From the NCBI GenBank assembly GCA_963752225.1, contig CAVVXS010000003.1:1-64000 (forward strand): a stretch of DNA of 64,000 nt, read 5' to 3'. The notes under the pieces are model-generated. The model worked only from the letters and a program-made list of their open reading frames with translations. It had not been told where the DNA came from and made no database searches. This DNA is from JBBROS01 sp963752225 (GTDB lineage Bacteria > Pseudomonadota > Alphaproteobacteria > Acetobacterales > Acetobacteraceae). Position numbers and translations under genes: made by a program. This document shows, in pieces, positions 9,147-18,487 of the stretch. Each line of letters begins with the position of its first letter. The first letter of the stretch is position 1.

Positions 9147-10115
9147 CTATGCCGACCGGCTGTGGCTCAAGCGGCCGCCTGCGATCGCCTGCCGGGCTCG
9201 TTGCACTCTCCGCGCCACCCGCGTGGAAAAGCCGGAGCTGATCGCGCCGACATACCGGGGCAACGGCAGGCGGCGCAGCTTCCGGTGCACGAGGCTGTTC
9301 ACGTTCAGGAAGTTCTTCAGGCCGATCGGCCACTTCAGCATGCTCGCGACGTAGCGGTCCTGATCGAGCACCGGGTGCACGAACGGGTAGCCGGACAAGG
9401 TCGCAAGCTCGGTTTCGAGGAACGGTGGCCAATGGTCGTAGCCGTCGGTGCTGCCGTAGCGCGACAGTTCGGTGATGGTCATGCCGTTCAGGGCAAGCTC
9501 GGTCGGCACGAACCCTTCGCAATACGGCCACTCGTCCCCTTCGCGACGCGCGCGCGATTGCTCCAGCCGCCGCTCGGCGAGTAGATCGAGCGCCCGGCCG
9601 GAAAACACGCTGAGCGAGATCAGCTGGCTGCGCACGTCCTCCAGCCGATAGGTGTCAAGGCAGGTCTTGGACCACAGCCATTGCGGCGGCGGGTCCCCCT
9701 TGGTCAGGCCGACGAAGTCCGTGCCGTCAGCCATGACCGCGCGCATGAACGCATCAATCGCGACGTTGAGGACGACGTCGTACTCGAGGCAAAGATAGTA
9801 GCGATACTGCCCGCACAGCTGGCGGAAATAATAGAGCGGGTAGTCGCCGTTGAACCAAAACAACCCCCCCTCGCCCGCCCTGGCGAAGCCTTGCGCGACG
9901 ACGTCCTGCTCGGTGATGCGCACGATCTTGTCGTGCTCGATGCCGGTCGCGGCGCCATTCGTCTCGTCCACGAGGATGTAGATGTCCGCCCCGGCGGCGT
10001 GCGCCTGCAGGCGCGCAAACTGACGCCGGGCGTAATCATCCCAAAAATGAACGCGAAAGACGATGACGTAGTCGGACTGGACCGGATGGCCATCAAGCTC
10101 TTGAGCCACAAGCAT
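9147..10115 (-). CDS. Uncharacterised glycosyltransferase-like protein
   Basis: A 322-residue soluble protein that I cannot assign to a named family. It begins with a strand-rich segment (YVIVFRVHFWDDYARRQFARL, then DIYILVDETNG), like the nucleotide-sugar-binding half of a GT-A enzyme. It contains YYLCLEYDVVLN (a possible acidic metal motif), DFVGLTKGDPPPQWLW and an EGFVPTELALNG motif. This layout resembles bacterial glycosyltransferase-like proteins of the DUF3405/DUF5672 kind, but that is an analogy, not a match I can verify. Its neighbour at 7850-8731 is a glycosyltransferase. The start at 10115 was taken because the upstream sequence becomes non-coding. It has no signal peptide. Confidence 0.55.
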   Translation of the reverse strand: MLVAQELDGHPVQSDYVIVFRVHFWDDYARRQFARLQAHAAGADIYILVDETNGAATGIEHDKIVRITEQDVVAQGFARAGEGGLFWFNGDYPLYYFRQLCGQYRYYLCLEYDVVLNVAIDAFMRAVMADGTDFVGLTKGDPPPQWLWSKTCLDTYRLEDVRSQLISLSVFSGRALDLLAERRLEQSRARREGDEWPYCEGFVPTELALNGMTITELSRYGSTDGYDHWPPFLETELATLSGYPFVHPVLDQDRYVASMLKWPIGLKNFLNVNSLVHRKLRRLPLPRYVGAISSGFSTRVARRVQRARQAIAGGRLSHSRSA

Positions 10116-10350
10116 TCAGGTATCCCTGCCTATTCTGTCGTTCATCCACACCAAACAGCCCGTCAGGTAAGCCGCTAAACGCGCGGCTTCATAACGCAAC
10201 GGCGCTGCAGATTGTGCACTGCGGCGATCACAACTGAGCTACAGCCGAGCTCAAATGACTTCCAATCGTAATAAACAGAAGCGATTTTGACCAAAGTCCC
10301 GGGACTGCCTGGCCGAAAACGCCACCCTCAACGGGCGAGACGAGCAGCAT

Positions 10351-10809
10351 TCACGCGGCGTGTATCGCCTGGACACTTAATAGGAAGCCGTTCGAGCTAA
10401 CGCCGAACTTGCCGCCCATCCCGCTCATGAGCCGGTGATACAGTCGACCCTGCCCCGGGGTGACGAAGGCGGCCAGATCGTCGCGGCCGCATCGGATTGC
10501 CACCTGAATCCCGCGAACCCCGCGGGCCATCAAGACCTCGACCGGACGCCCATTGACGCCCACGGCGGCCTTCTCGAGAAAGCTCGTGAGCGGGTTCCGC
10601 AGCCGGCCGGCGTTGACGGCAACCGCGGCCGCGGCCGCTGGCCCGCACTCGACCACGATCGGCGTGACCGCGAGCAGCGAGCGCGCGGCGATCGCCCGGG
10701 CCATCGCCGCCGCGAACACGTCGGCGTCGTCCGCGGTGTCGAGCAGGACGCCGGTGTTCCGGCTGGCTTCCCGCTCGCGCTCGGCGACCGACCGCACGAG
10801 GTCGATCAA
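10351..10809 (-). CDS. Unrecognised 152-residue ORF
   Basis: An open frame with strongly GC-biased third positions like the real genes around it, and a balanced, alanine-rich composition (for example FAAAMARAIAARSLLAVTP and RNPLTSFLEKAAVGVNGRPV). I do not recognise the family. The first available start is TTG at 10809 with no good ribosome site, so this could be the 3' part of a longer gene whose 5' end is broken; another frame over 10397-11023 has an arginine-rich, shadow-like translation. No membrane segment or catalytic motif is seen. Confidence that this is a functional gene is low to moderate. Confidence 0.35.
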   Translation of the reverse strand: MIDLVRSVAEREREASRNTGVLLDTADDADVFAAAMARAIAARSLLAVTPIVVECGPAAAAAVAVNAGRLRNPLTSFLEKAAVGVNGRPVEVLMARGVRGIQVAIRCGRDDLAAFVTPGQGRLYHRLMSGMGGKFGVSSNGFLLSVQAIHAA

Positions 10810-11254
10810 GCCTGGCGCAAGGCAGGTCGGCGCCGACGGAGCAGGCCATCGCCCTCCCTCCTCGCACCGCTAAACGGTGCCGCGCGCGACAACGTCGGCC
10901 GGCAGCGTGACTCGCGACGGAGCAAGCGCCGGCCAAGCACCACGCGCCCAGAGCGCGCCAAAACAGCGGTGACGAGCGGCGGACCGCTGCCCGGACGGCA
11001 GAACGTGTCCGGCTGGCGGTCATGGCACCGATGTTCCGATCCTGCTCCAGTCGGCGGCGCGTCGTGGTTATGAAGCAATTGTCACGGTTGAACCTCCAAC
11101 GGGTAGCAGCGGTGGCTCGGTTCCGGTGTTCCGGCTTCCGTCCGCCGCGCGAACATGTAGCGTCGGGATCTAACTTAGCCTAAAGGCGGTCGCCGTCCGC
11201 TCGTCGCCACGCCGGGTCCGGCCGGCTTCGAACCATGTCGAGGCCGCTGCTCCG
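10810..11254. other. Intergenic region upstream of the AEC transporter
   Basis: About 445 bases between a minus-strand ORF and the divergent plus-strand transporter gene. It must hold the transporter promoter. The open frames here have arginine-rich, low-complexity translations and are not supported. No hairpin or operator stood out. Confidence 0.4.
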
Positions 11255-12178
11255 ATGACCATTGCCGTCCTGGTCCTGCCAGTGTTTGCCGTCATCGTGG
11301 CCGGATGGCTGGCCGGGGCAAGCGGCTACCTGCCCACGTCGCTGTCCGGGCCGCTGGTGCAGTTCGCCTACAACGTCGCGATGCCGGCCCTCGTTTTCGC
11401 CACCATTGCCGAAGAGCAGCTCGGGGCGCTGCTCGAATGGGGGTTCATCGCTGCGTTCGGCGGCGGCTCCATGCTGTGCTTCGGCGCGGCATACGCGGCG
11501 GCACGGACCGTGGGCCGTCGTGCCGCCGGAGCCAGTGCGCTCATCGGCGCCAGCGCTGCGATGACGAACACCGGCTTCGTCGCCCTCCCGGTGCTGCACG
11601 CGCTGTATGGGGCGCGCGGCGTGCTGGCCGCCGCGGTCGCGACGGTGCTCGTGGCGGTGCTGATGTTTCCGCCCCTCATCGGAGCGCTCGAGCGGGACCG
11701 CAGCTCGGCCGGCGGCCGCCGCGGCGCCGGCGCATTGCTGCGGATGATCTTGGTCAATCCGCTGATCATCTCGACGGTGCTCGGGCTGGCCTGGTCGCTG
11801 TCGGGCGTCCCGCTGCCGCAGCCGATCAGCAGGTTGGCGCACATCTTCGGCGACACGCTGACCGGCTGCGCATTGTTTTCGATCGGCTTGGGCTTCTCTC
11901 CGGCCGGCCTGCGCCACGACTGGCGAGCCGCATTGACGCTCAGCGCCGTGAAACTGGTCGTCGTGCCCGGGGTGGTTTGGGCCATCGCCGTTCTGTGCGG
12001 CCTGAGCGCGTTCCACACGATCGCAGCCGTCGTCTGCGCCGGGGTTCCCACGGCCAAGACGGCGTATGTGCTCGCCGGCGAATACGCGGTAGAACACGAC
12101 CTGGTCGCCGCTACCGTCTCCATGACGACGCTTCTCTCCTGCGCGACGCTGCTGTGCTGGATCTACGTGCTGCAGTGA
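11255..12178 (+). CDS. AEC (auxin efflux carrier) family transporter
   Basis: A 307-residue inner-membrane carrier with about ten hydrophobic helices in two halves, the usual AEC/bile-acid-sodium-like architecture. Family signatures seen are the N-terminal VLPVFAVIVAGWLAG, the GASAAMTNTGFVALPVLHALYG segment that matches the conserved N-G-F/xxP motif, and the C-terminal CAGVPTAKTAYVLAGEYA. Bacterial members export or import small carboxylates such as malonate or malate; the substrate here is not predictable. It is monocistronic and converges on the GT9 gene, whose stop lies 40 bases away. The ATG at 11255 lacks a clear ribosome site. Confidence 0.88.
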   Translation: MTIAVLVLPVFAVIVAGWLAGASGYLPTSLSGPLVQFAYNVAMPALVFATIAEEQLGALLEWGFIAAFGGGSMLCFGAAYAAARTVGRRAAGASALIGASAAMTNTGFVALPVLHALYGARGVLAAAVATVLVAVLMFPPLIGALERDRSSAGGRRGAGALLRMILVNPLIISTVLGLAWSLSGVPLPQPISRLAHIFGDTLTGCALFSIGLGFSPAGLRHDWRAALTLSAVKLVVVPGVVWAIAVLCGLSAFHTIAAVVCAGVPTAKTAYVLAGEYAVEHDLVAATVSMTTLLSCATLLCWIYVLQ

Positions 12179-12217
12179 TCCGGTACTCGACCGCGCGAGC
12201 CCACGAATCCCGCCCGT

Positions 12218-13180
12218 TCAGTCGACGGCGGCCAGGGTTTTCGAATGGGCGCTCCAGGTGGTCTTGATGGCCTGCACGACCTGCCCGACCGAGATGGCGC
12301 GCAGGCACCGGAGATCGAACGGACAAGGCTCCCGCAGCCAGCACGGCGAGCACGGCAGCTCGGTGTAGAACGTCGTGTTGCCGCGGTATTGCGAGTTGTC
12401 CGGATGCTCGTAGCCGCCGATGATGGCGACGGACGGCACGCCCAGCGCCGCCGCAATGTGCATCGGTCCGGACACGGGACCGACATACAAGTCAGCCGCC
12501 TCGATTGCGCCGACCAGTTCCGGGATGGAGGTGTCGCCCCGCAGATCGACATAGGTCGGGCCGGCCGAGGAGGAGGGCGAGGCGCCGTCCTTGACGCCGA
12601 TCTCGATGACAGTGGCAAATCGGCTCAACGTCGCGATGAGTTCGGCCCACGACGCGTCGGGCCAATCCTTGTTCGGGGTGAACCGGCTAGCCCGGCGCAG
12701 CACGACGATACGCGGCTGCGGCAGGTCGGCCCAACTGCGGCGGAATGCATTGGCGATGGTCGGCTGCGCCACGCAATCCGGCTGGACGTCGGTAACGGCC
12801 ACACCGAGCCGGTCGCCGATCAGCCGGCCAATGTGCACCCGGGACGGCATGATGTCGGTATATTCGACGAAGATGCTTTCGGGGGGGCGTTCGCTAAACG
12901 GCAAGACCTCGTCGATGTACGGCAGCCCTCGGACCAGCTCGCCGAAATTGGTGTAGAACCGGATGCGGCCTTGCGGATTGATCCGCTTCAACTCCCGCAG
13001 CGCCGGCGTGCACATGATGACGTCGCCGATGCCCGCGTCGCGCGCGACGTCGACGACGCGTTGCCGGGCCGGGGCGCGCGACCGGTCGCGGAACAGCATC
13101 CACCGAGCCAGCGGACCGGAGTTCGCGAGCACGTTGCGGCGAATGCGGCGGCGCACGCGCGCCGGAATGCTTGGGGTCAC
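12218..13180 (-). CDS. Glycosyltransferase family 9 (heptosyltransferase-like)
   Basis: A 320-residue GT-B enzyme of the LPS heptosyltransferase family. It has the Rossmann-like N-terminal DAGIGDVIMCTPALRELKR and the C-terminal donor-binding region with GDTSIPELVGAIEAADLYVGPVSGPMHIAAALGVP, the classic GT9 motif (D-x-G-x-x-H is G-P-V-S-G-P-M-H here). The IGGYEHPDNSQY and Cys-rich CSPCWLREPC tail are usual in the family. The start was set to GTG 13180 because it overlaps the previous stop as GTGA and is in frame with the conserved region, indicating translational coupling to the AGE-family gene. With HldE encoded in the same operon, an ADP-heptose donor is plausible. Confidence 0.85.
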   Translation of the reverse strand: MTPSIPARVRRRIRRNVLANSGPLARWMLFRDRSRAPARQRVVDVARDAGIGDVIMCTPALRELKRINPQGRIRFYTNFGELVRGLPYIDEVLPFSERPPESIFVEYTDIMPSRVHIGRLIGDRLGVAVTDVQPDCVAQPTIANAFRRSWADLPQPRIVVLRRASRFTPNKDWPDASWAELIATLSRFATVIEIGVKDGASPSSSAGPTYVDLRGDTSIPELVGAIEAADLYVGPVSGPMHIAAALGVPSVAIIGGYEHPDNSQYRGNTTFYTELPCSPCWLREPCPFDLRCLRAISVGQVVQAIKTTWSAHSKTLAAVD

Positions 13181-14424
13181 AACGTTTGTTCCATGGCAGT
13201 ATGCACGGCGACGACGGCGGGCGGGTGGGGACCGCTCGCCCGCGCCAGGTCCTCCAGCGCGGCGTAAGCCGTGACGATGTGGTAGAAGGAGCTGGTCGGG
13301 ATCTTGTCGGACGCAGGCTGCCCGCCGGCGTCGAGCTGGTCGATCCACGTGCCGGGCGGGCAACCCGCAAGGAACCGGGTGCCGATGTTGCGGACCACCT
13401 GCACCGCCAGGGCGGCACTTCGCGGGTCGTGCTCGGCCATTATCGCATGCGCCCGGAGCGCTTCCGTCTGCGGCCAAAGCCGGGTCGACCGGCGGCGCGG
13501 CTCGCCCGAGGCGCTGACCTCGTCCCACACCATCGCGCTGTGGCCGTCCGTTCCGTGCTCGCAGCCGAACCGATACAACCGGCCTGCTTCCGCCATTGCT
13601 CCGGTTCCGGATTGACGCCGGTAGCGGTCGAGCAGCCAAGCCCACTCGAACTGGTGTCCGGGCTCGACGACGTCGCCGGCGAGTCCCGGAGCCGGCGACC
13701 AATCGGCTGCGAAGAATTCCCGGATGGCGCCGGCGGAGTGGTCGAACATGCCGGACCGGAAGAGGTCGACGAGTTCGCTGGCGACCGAAAGGACGTCGTC
13801 GTGGGGCGACGTCTCGTGCAGCGCAAGGACCGCTTCCAGCATGTGCATGTGGGGGTTCTGCAGGCGATGGCCGGGCACGACGGGCAGGACGTTCTCGAAC
13901 CCGCCTGGCGCCGCGGCCATGTGGGCCTTCACCCAATCCAAGGTGCGCCGGGCAAGACGCAGCGGCTCCGCCTCGTTGGTGAGCCGGGCATACCAAGCTA
14001 GCGCGAACAGCACGAAGGCCTGATCGTATAGGTCGGCGCTGCTGTCCAGCACCGTCGTTCCGTCCGGCGACAGCCTGCTTACCCAGCCTCCGCCGGGCCG
14101 CTTGGCGTGGCGGGTAATGAAGTCGTAACTCTCGCGGGCAAGCCGTTCGCCGTCGGCCCAGCCCATCAGCGCCGCATGGGAAAACACGTAGATCTGGCGC
14201 GCCTGCACCCGAAGGCGCTTGAACGCCGCGCCGCCATGCGACCCGGCCAGGGAAAGGTGCTCGCAGGCGCCCCGGCCCGGGCCTTCATGGCCGACGTCGC
14301 GCCAGAACGGCAGCGCGTCGTTGAACAACCAGGCGCGGAAGGCTTGGGCGGCCGATGCGACATCAGCCGCGTCCGCGAACCCCGGCGGCGCGGTCCGCAG
14401 CGAACCGGAAGGCTGCGTGCTCAG
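13177..14424 (-). CDS. AGE-family epimerase/isomerase
   Basis: About 415 residues of the N-acylglucosamine 2-epimerase / mannose isomerase (alpha6/alpha6 barrel) family. Typical segments are AWLFNDALPFWRDVG, RLRVQARQIYVFSHAALMGW, the YDQAFVLFALAWYARL helix, NPHMHMLEAVLAL with the catalytic-type histidines, VVEPGHQFEWAWLLDRY and RRSTRLWPQTEALRAH. Members interconvert mannose/fructose/glucose or phosphorylated sugars; the exact reaction is not readable. The start is uncertain: no ATG or GTG lies at the right place, and CTG 14424 overlapping the hldE stop (CTGA) gives the standard family length, though CTG starts are rare. It probably supplies a sugar precursor for the LPS operon. Confidence 0.8.
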   Translation of the reverse strand: MSTQPSGSLRTAPPGFADAADVASAAQAFRAWLFNDALPFWRDVGHEGPGRGACEHLSLAGSHGGAAFKRLRVQARQIYVFSHAALMGWADGERLARESYDFITRHAKRPGGGWVSRLSPDGTTVLDSSADLYDQAFVLFALAWYARLTNEAEPLRLARRTLDWVKAHMAAAPGGFENVLPVVPGHRLQNPHMHMLEAVLALHETSPHDDVLSVASELVDLFRSGMFDHSAGAIREFFAADWSPAPGLAGDVVEPGHQFEWAWLLDRYRRQSGTGAMAEAGRLYRFGCEHGTDGHSAMVWDEVSASGEPRRRSTRLWPQTEALRAHAIMAEHDPRSAALAVQVVRNIGTRFLAGCPPGTWIDQLDAGGQPASDKIPTSSFYHIVTAYAALEDLARASGPHPPAVVAVHTAMEQTL

Positions 14425-15869
14425 GACGGGACCATGGCTTGCATGCGGGCGATGGTGCCGGTGCTGGACTGCCCGGACATCAAGTTTGCCAGCAGCACGC
14501 GGCCGCCGGCCGCCTGGACGACGTCGGCGCCGACCACCTCCGCGACGCTGTAATCGGCCCCTTTCACCAAGACGTTCGGCAGCAGGTCCTTGATCAGCTC
14601 CAGCGGCGTGTCGTCGTCGAACGCCACCACGCAATCAACGTAACGCACGGCGGCCATCACCAGGGCCCGCGCCTCCAGCGTGTTGACGGGGCGGGTGGGG
14701 CCTTTGAGGCGGCTCACGCTCGCATCGGTGTTCAGCGCGACGATCAGCCGGTCGCATTCGCTCCGGGCGCGGGCGAGCAAGGAGACATGCCCGGGATGCA
14801 GCAGGTCGAAGCACCCGTTGGTGAAGCCGACCACCATGCCCTGCTGCTTCCAGCGCAGCACCAGGTTGCGCACGGCCTCGATCGGCTGGACGGCGGGCGA
14901 CGGCAGGCCGCGTGCATGGTCCTGCGCGTCGAGCTCGTGCATGACCTCCGACATATCAGCGGTCGCGGTCCCGAGCTTGCTCACCACAACGCTCGCCGCG
15001 GCATTGGCCACGTGCATGGACTGAACCAGAGAACGGCCGGCCGCGTGCAGCAGCGCCATGGTCGCGATGACGGTGTCGCCGGCGCCCGACACGTCGAACA
15101 CCTCGCGCGCCCGGGCCGGCACGGAGCTCACACCCCCCGCAGCTTCAACCAGGATCATGCCCTTCTCGGACCGGGTCACCAGGATGGCGTCCGCCTGCGC
15201 TTGGGCGAGAACATGTCGCGCCGCGGCGACCACGGCGGCGTCCGTGTTGACCGGCATCCCCGACGCCGCGGCCAGCTCCTTGAGGTTCGGCGTGATGCAG
15301 GTCGCGCCCCGGTATAAGCCGAAATCCAGCGACTTCGGATCGACAAACACCGCCACGCCCCGTTCCCGGGCTGCGGCGATCAGCTCGCGGATCAGCAAGG
15401 GCGACAACACGCCCTTGCCGTAGTCGGACAACACCATTGCCCCGGCCCGGGTGATCCAGTCCCGGCCGGCGGCGAGCAGCGCATGCTCCTCCTCCGCGGT
15501 GAGCGACGCGAACGTCTCCTCGTCGGTGCGCACGACCTGCTGGTTGACCGCGATGTAGCGCGTCTTGCAGGTCGTCACCCGCGCGTCGCCGACGAGGCAG
15601 CCCGAAACGAGGCCCGGCTGCTCGGCCAGCAGGCGGCGTACACGGTCACCGGCCGCGTCGGCGCCCAACAGCCCGATCAGCACCGCCTCGCCGCCCAACG
15701 AGGCGATGTTATTGGCGACGTTGCCCGCCCCACCCAACGTCTCGCGCACATTCTTTAGGCGCAGCACGGGAACCGGTGCTTCGGGCGAGATCCGGTCCAT
15801 GTCGCCATAGGCGAAGCGATCCAGCATGACGTCGCCGATACAAAGAAATGGCTTGCCCGAGACTTTCAC
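14421..15869 (-). CDS. hldE: Bifunctional D-glycero-beta-D-manno-heptose-7-phosphate kinase / 1-phosphate adenylyltransferase
   Basis: A 482-residue two-domain enzyme making ADP-heptose for the LPS inner core. Residues 1-320 are a PfkB/ribokinase-type kinase (CIGDVMLDRFAYGDMDRISPEAP, GGAGNVA at 46-52, catalytic GAGD at 262-265). Residues 340-482 are a cytidylyltransferase-like domain with the HPGH motif at 358-361 (GFTNGCFDLLHPGH) and a C-terminal SGQSSTGTI signature. It is in the middle of a minus-strand LPS operon: flippase upstream (57 bases) and the AGE-family gene overlapping its stop. Its length matches E. coli HldE (477). The frame is intact. Confidence 0.96.
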   Translation of the reverse strand: MKVSGKPFLCIGDVMLDRFAYGDMDRISPEAPVPVLRLKNVRETLGGAGNVANNIASLGGEAVLIGLLGADAAGDRVRRLLAEQPGLVSGCLVGDARVTTCKTRYIAVNQQVVRTDEETFASLTAEEEHALLAAGRDWITRAGAMVLSDYGKGVLSPLLIRELIAAARERGVAVFVDPKSLDFGLYRGATCITPNLKELAAASGMPVNTDAAVVAAARHVLAQAQADAILVTRSEKGMILVEAAGGVSSVPARAREVFDVSGAGDTVIATMALLHAAGRSLVQSMHVANAAASVVVSKLGTATADMSEVMHELDAQDHARGLPSPAVQPIEAVRNLVLRWKQQGMVVGFTNGCFDLLHPGHVSLLARARSECDRLIVALNTDASVSRLKGPTRPVNTLEARALVMAAVRYVDCVVAFDDDTPLELIKDLLPNVLVKGADYSVAEVVGADVVQAAGGRVLLANLMSGQSSTGTIARMQAMVPS

Positions 15870-15926
15870 AGATGCGGCACTTCCAAACGGTTGCGGATGT
15901 GGATGTCGAATGGGTCCCGGCGCGTA

Positions 15927-17468
15927 TCAGGCTGGCCGCATGCGCAGGCGGCGCACGGCCCGTCCGGCGAGCCGAGCGACGGGGAAGCGCTGCAGCAGTT
16001 CGCGCAGCACGTCGGGCACGCACAGGCGCAACGCCGCCGCATACGCAAACGGACTGGCGCCGACGATGAGGAGGAGCTGCCCGAGCGGGTGCTCGGGCGC
16101 GACCAGCAACTGGGCGACCGCGTAGCAGGCGCCGATCGCGAGCCCGGCCACCAGGTACGGCTGCACGAACAGTCGGACGGCGTCGCCGCGGCGCATCCCC
16201 GGCTGAAACATGAGCCAAGCGTTCACCGGCTTGACGAGCGCATAGTAGAGCGACGCGCCCACGGCGACGCCCAGCGACGACCCGAGCAGCGCGCCGACGA
16301 ACACGAGCGCGAAGAACGGCGGTGCGAACATCAGCAGGTAGACCAGGTCGAGCCGGAACTGCTTGCGCGCCACCAGCAAGGCGCCGCCGATCCACGCGAC
16401 CGCGTCGCCGGGCAGCCCCAGGCTGAGGATCTGGATCAGCGGGATGGCGCCGTCCCACCGGGTTCCGAACATGAGATGCAGCGTCGGCGCGGCCAGGGCG
16501 GCTTGCAGGAAGCAGACGGGGGTGACGACGTAGACCAGGATGCGGGCGGCCTGCAGCGCCGCCGACCGTTGCCGCGCCGGGTCGGCGCCGAGTTGGGTCA
16601 GCGCCGGGAACAGGACCGCGCCGAAGTTCCCGGCGAGCATGCGCAGCGGCTGGGCGGCCAGGCGGAACGCGAAGAAGTAGACGCCGACCACGGCGTCGGT
16701 CGTCATGATGCCGAGGATGATGTAGTCGCCCTGGTTGACCGTCTCGTTGATGATCCGCGTCGCCAGGATCAGCAAGCCGCTGCGCAGGAGGTGCGCGAGT
16801 TGCGCCACGCGGTAGCGCCAAGTGATCCGCGTCGGCGCCTTGCGCCAGAACACGACCAGCTTGACGGCGGCGGCGACCGGCAGCGGCAGCACGAAGCTGT
16901 AGGCGTCGAACCCGGCGGCGGCCAACAGCACGGACGCGAGCTGCACGCCGACGATCTCGAGGCTCGAATAGGCGGCGATGAAGCGGAAATCCATTGCCGC
17001 GCGGAGCTTGACGGTCGGCACCGTTGCCAACGCGCCCAGCGGCAGGGTGAGGGCCACCACGGCGATGAGCCCGGTCAGGCCGGGGCTGCCGTAAATGTGC
17101 GCGGCGAGCGGGGCGGCTGCGAGCAACAGTGCCGTGCCGACGACCGAGAGGCCCAGGCTGCACCAGAACGCCGGAGCGAGCCAATGCTGCAGCCGAGCCG
17201 AACGCTGCAGGACGACGTCGTCGACGCCGAAGCTGATCAAGGCGCCGACCAGTCCGGTGACCGTGTAGGCGAGGCCGACCTGGCCGAATGCTTCGGGCAG
17301 CAGCAGCCGGGCCAGCACGAGTTGGCTGACGAACCCGGCGGCCCGCCCGCTCAGGCTTTGCAGCAGCAACCAGAGCACGCCGGCCGTGGTTCGCCGCCCC
17401 AACGCGCCGGGGGCTTCTGCGCCGGGCGCCGGCGGTGCCTCCTGCACGACGCCGTATTCGCCCGGCAC
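15927..17468 (-). CDS. Oligosaccharide flippase (Wzx/MOP family)
   Basis: A 513-residue polytopic membrane protein with about 12-14 hydrophobic helices, of the polysaccharide_synt/MurJ-MATE superfamily. The N-terminal RRTTAGVLWLLLQSLSGRAAGFVSQLVLARLLLPEAFG is the typical first helix and PxxFG turn of Wzx/WzxC-type flippases. The protein is expected to flip lipid-linked glycan units across the inner membrane. It lies 17 bases downstream of the DUF3431 gene and 57 bases upstream of hldE on the same strand. This is one of two flippases in the window; the other belongs to the exopolysaccharide locus and has frame breaks, whereas this one is intact. Confidence 0.88.
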   Translation of the reverse strand: MPGEYGVVQEAPPAPGAEAPGALGRRTTAGVLWLLLQSLSGRAAGFVSQLVLARLLLPEAFGQVGLAYTVTGLVGALISFGVDDVVLQRSARLQHWLAPAFWCSLGLSVVGTALLLAAAPLAAHIYGSPGLTGLIAVVALTLPLGALATVPTVKLRAAMDFRFIAAYSSLEIVGVQLASVLLAAAGFDAYSFVLPLPVAAAVKLVVFWRKAPTRITWRYRVAQLAHLLRSGLLILATRIINETVNQGDYIILGIMTTDAVVGVYFFAFRLAAQPLRMLAGNFGAVLFPALTQLGADPARQRSAALQAARILVYVVTPVCFLQAALAAPTLHLMFGTRWDGAIPLIQILSLGLPGDAVAWIGGALLVARKQFRLDLVYLLMFAPPFFALVFVGALLGSSLGVAVGASLYYALVKPVNAWLMFQPGMRRGDAVRLFVQPYLVAGLAIGACYAVAQLLVAPEHPLGQLLLIVGASPFAYAAALRLCVPDVLRELLQRFPVARLAGRAVRRLRMRPA

Positions 17469-17485
17469 CGGGGTGGGCAGCGCTG

Positions 17486-18487
17486 TCAGCTTTGCACCCA
17501 GGACGAGAGCTGCCGCTTGATGCGAGGCACCACCCGAAGATGCAGCGGCGGCCTCGGCGTCGGCGGGACGAAGCGGACCTTATGCGCCGACACCTCGTCG
17601 GCATACGGCGTGGCAGAGGTCTCAACCTGGAACGGCTCGCCAAGCATGTGCAGCCACAACCGCTCGAGCACATAGCCGTAGATCTCGTGGCTGTTGGCCG
17701 CTTCGAGCGCAAGCTCCAGGCTGCGTCGCGGCAGATGCTGCAGCTTGTGCTGCCGCACCGCGAACAGCGCGCCGTAGGAGAAGCTGCCGACCAGGTGTCG
17801 GTCGGCCCGGTCCGCAAGCTCCGTCCATTCGCAGCGATTGAGGAAATGCGCGGCGACATTGATCCCTTCGGGACAGCCGTGCTGTTCACGATAGGCGGTG
17901 CTCAGCCACTTGGTGCCCGAGTCGAAGAACTGCAGCTGGCCCCAAGTATGCAGCGAGAACGGCTCCGGACGGACGCGCAGGCCGTCCACGAAGCCGCCCG
18001 TGTCCGACGCCAGCACGTGCGGCGGGGGAAGTTGCCGGGATGCGAGCCAACGCCACGACAGCGGCTGCAGCTCCTTCCAATGCTGGGACGATCGCAACAA
18101 GCCCAACAGGTCGGGGCTATGCTCGAACGGGCCGCCTTGCAGGAACACCGTGTAGCCATCGGTAAACTGCTGCTTGGCCAGCATGTGGCGCAGGAACGTA
18201 TCGGACTCGCGCCCGCTGTTCTTGAGCGGCACCACGCGCTGCGCCCGCTTCAGCACGGCGGGCGAGGTGATCTCGGCACCCTTGTTGTAGATCACCACAT
18301 CGAAGCCGGGGGGGATCTCGCGAACCCAATCGAGGTTTTCGGCATAGCGGGCAATGACGATCTCCCCGCGCGACGCCGGGCCGTGACCCGCCGCCGTTTG
18401 CTGCGGATCGACCGTCCCATTCGCCTGGTCGCGCCCGAGGCCGTTTTGGGGTATTGCCATCGGTAGCCGAACCTCTCGATCAATCAT
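17486..18487 (-). CDS. DUF3431 domain-containing protein
   Basis: A 333-residue soluble protein with the DUF3431 signature: VIARYAENLDWV, then VVIYNKG, VVPLKNSGRESDTFLRHM and the FLQGGPFEHSPDL segment. The family occurs in fungi and bacteria and has no proven activity; its genomic settings suggest glycan synthesis or transfer (inference). It is the first gene of a tightly packed LPS group (flippase, hldE, AGE, GT9). The start may be ATG 18487 or the second ATG at 18460; residues 1-40 are poorly conserved and low complexity. No signal peptide or membrane helix is seen. Confidence 0.75.
   Translation of the reverse strand: MIDREVRLPMAIPQNGLGRDQANGTVDPQQTAAGHGPASRGEIVIARYAENLDWVREIPPGFDVVIYNKGAEITSPAVLKRAQRVVPLKNSGRESDTFLRHMLAKQQFTDGYTVFLQGGPFEHSPDLLGLLRSSQHWKELQPLSWRWLASRQLPPPHVLASDTGGFVDGLRVRPEPFSLHTWGQLQFFDSGTKWLSTAYREQHGCPEGINVAAHFLNRCEWTELADRADRHLVGSFSYGALFAVRQHKLQHLPRRSLELALEAANSHEIYGYVLERLWLHMLGEPFQVETSATPYADEVSAHKVRFVPPTPRPPLHLRVVPRIKRQLSSWVQS

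Noticed and set aside
12245..13267. A 340-codon plus-strand frame opposite the GT9 gene
   Set aside because: Arg/Gln/His-rich shadow; the minus strand holds the complete GT9 donor-binding motif and coupled GTGA start.
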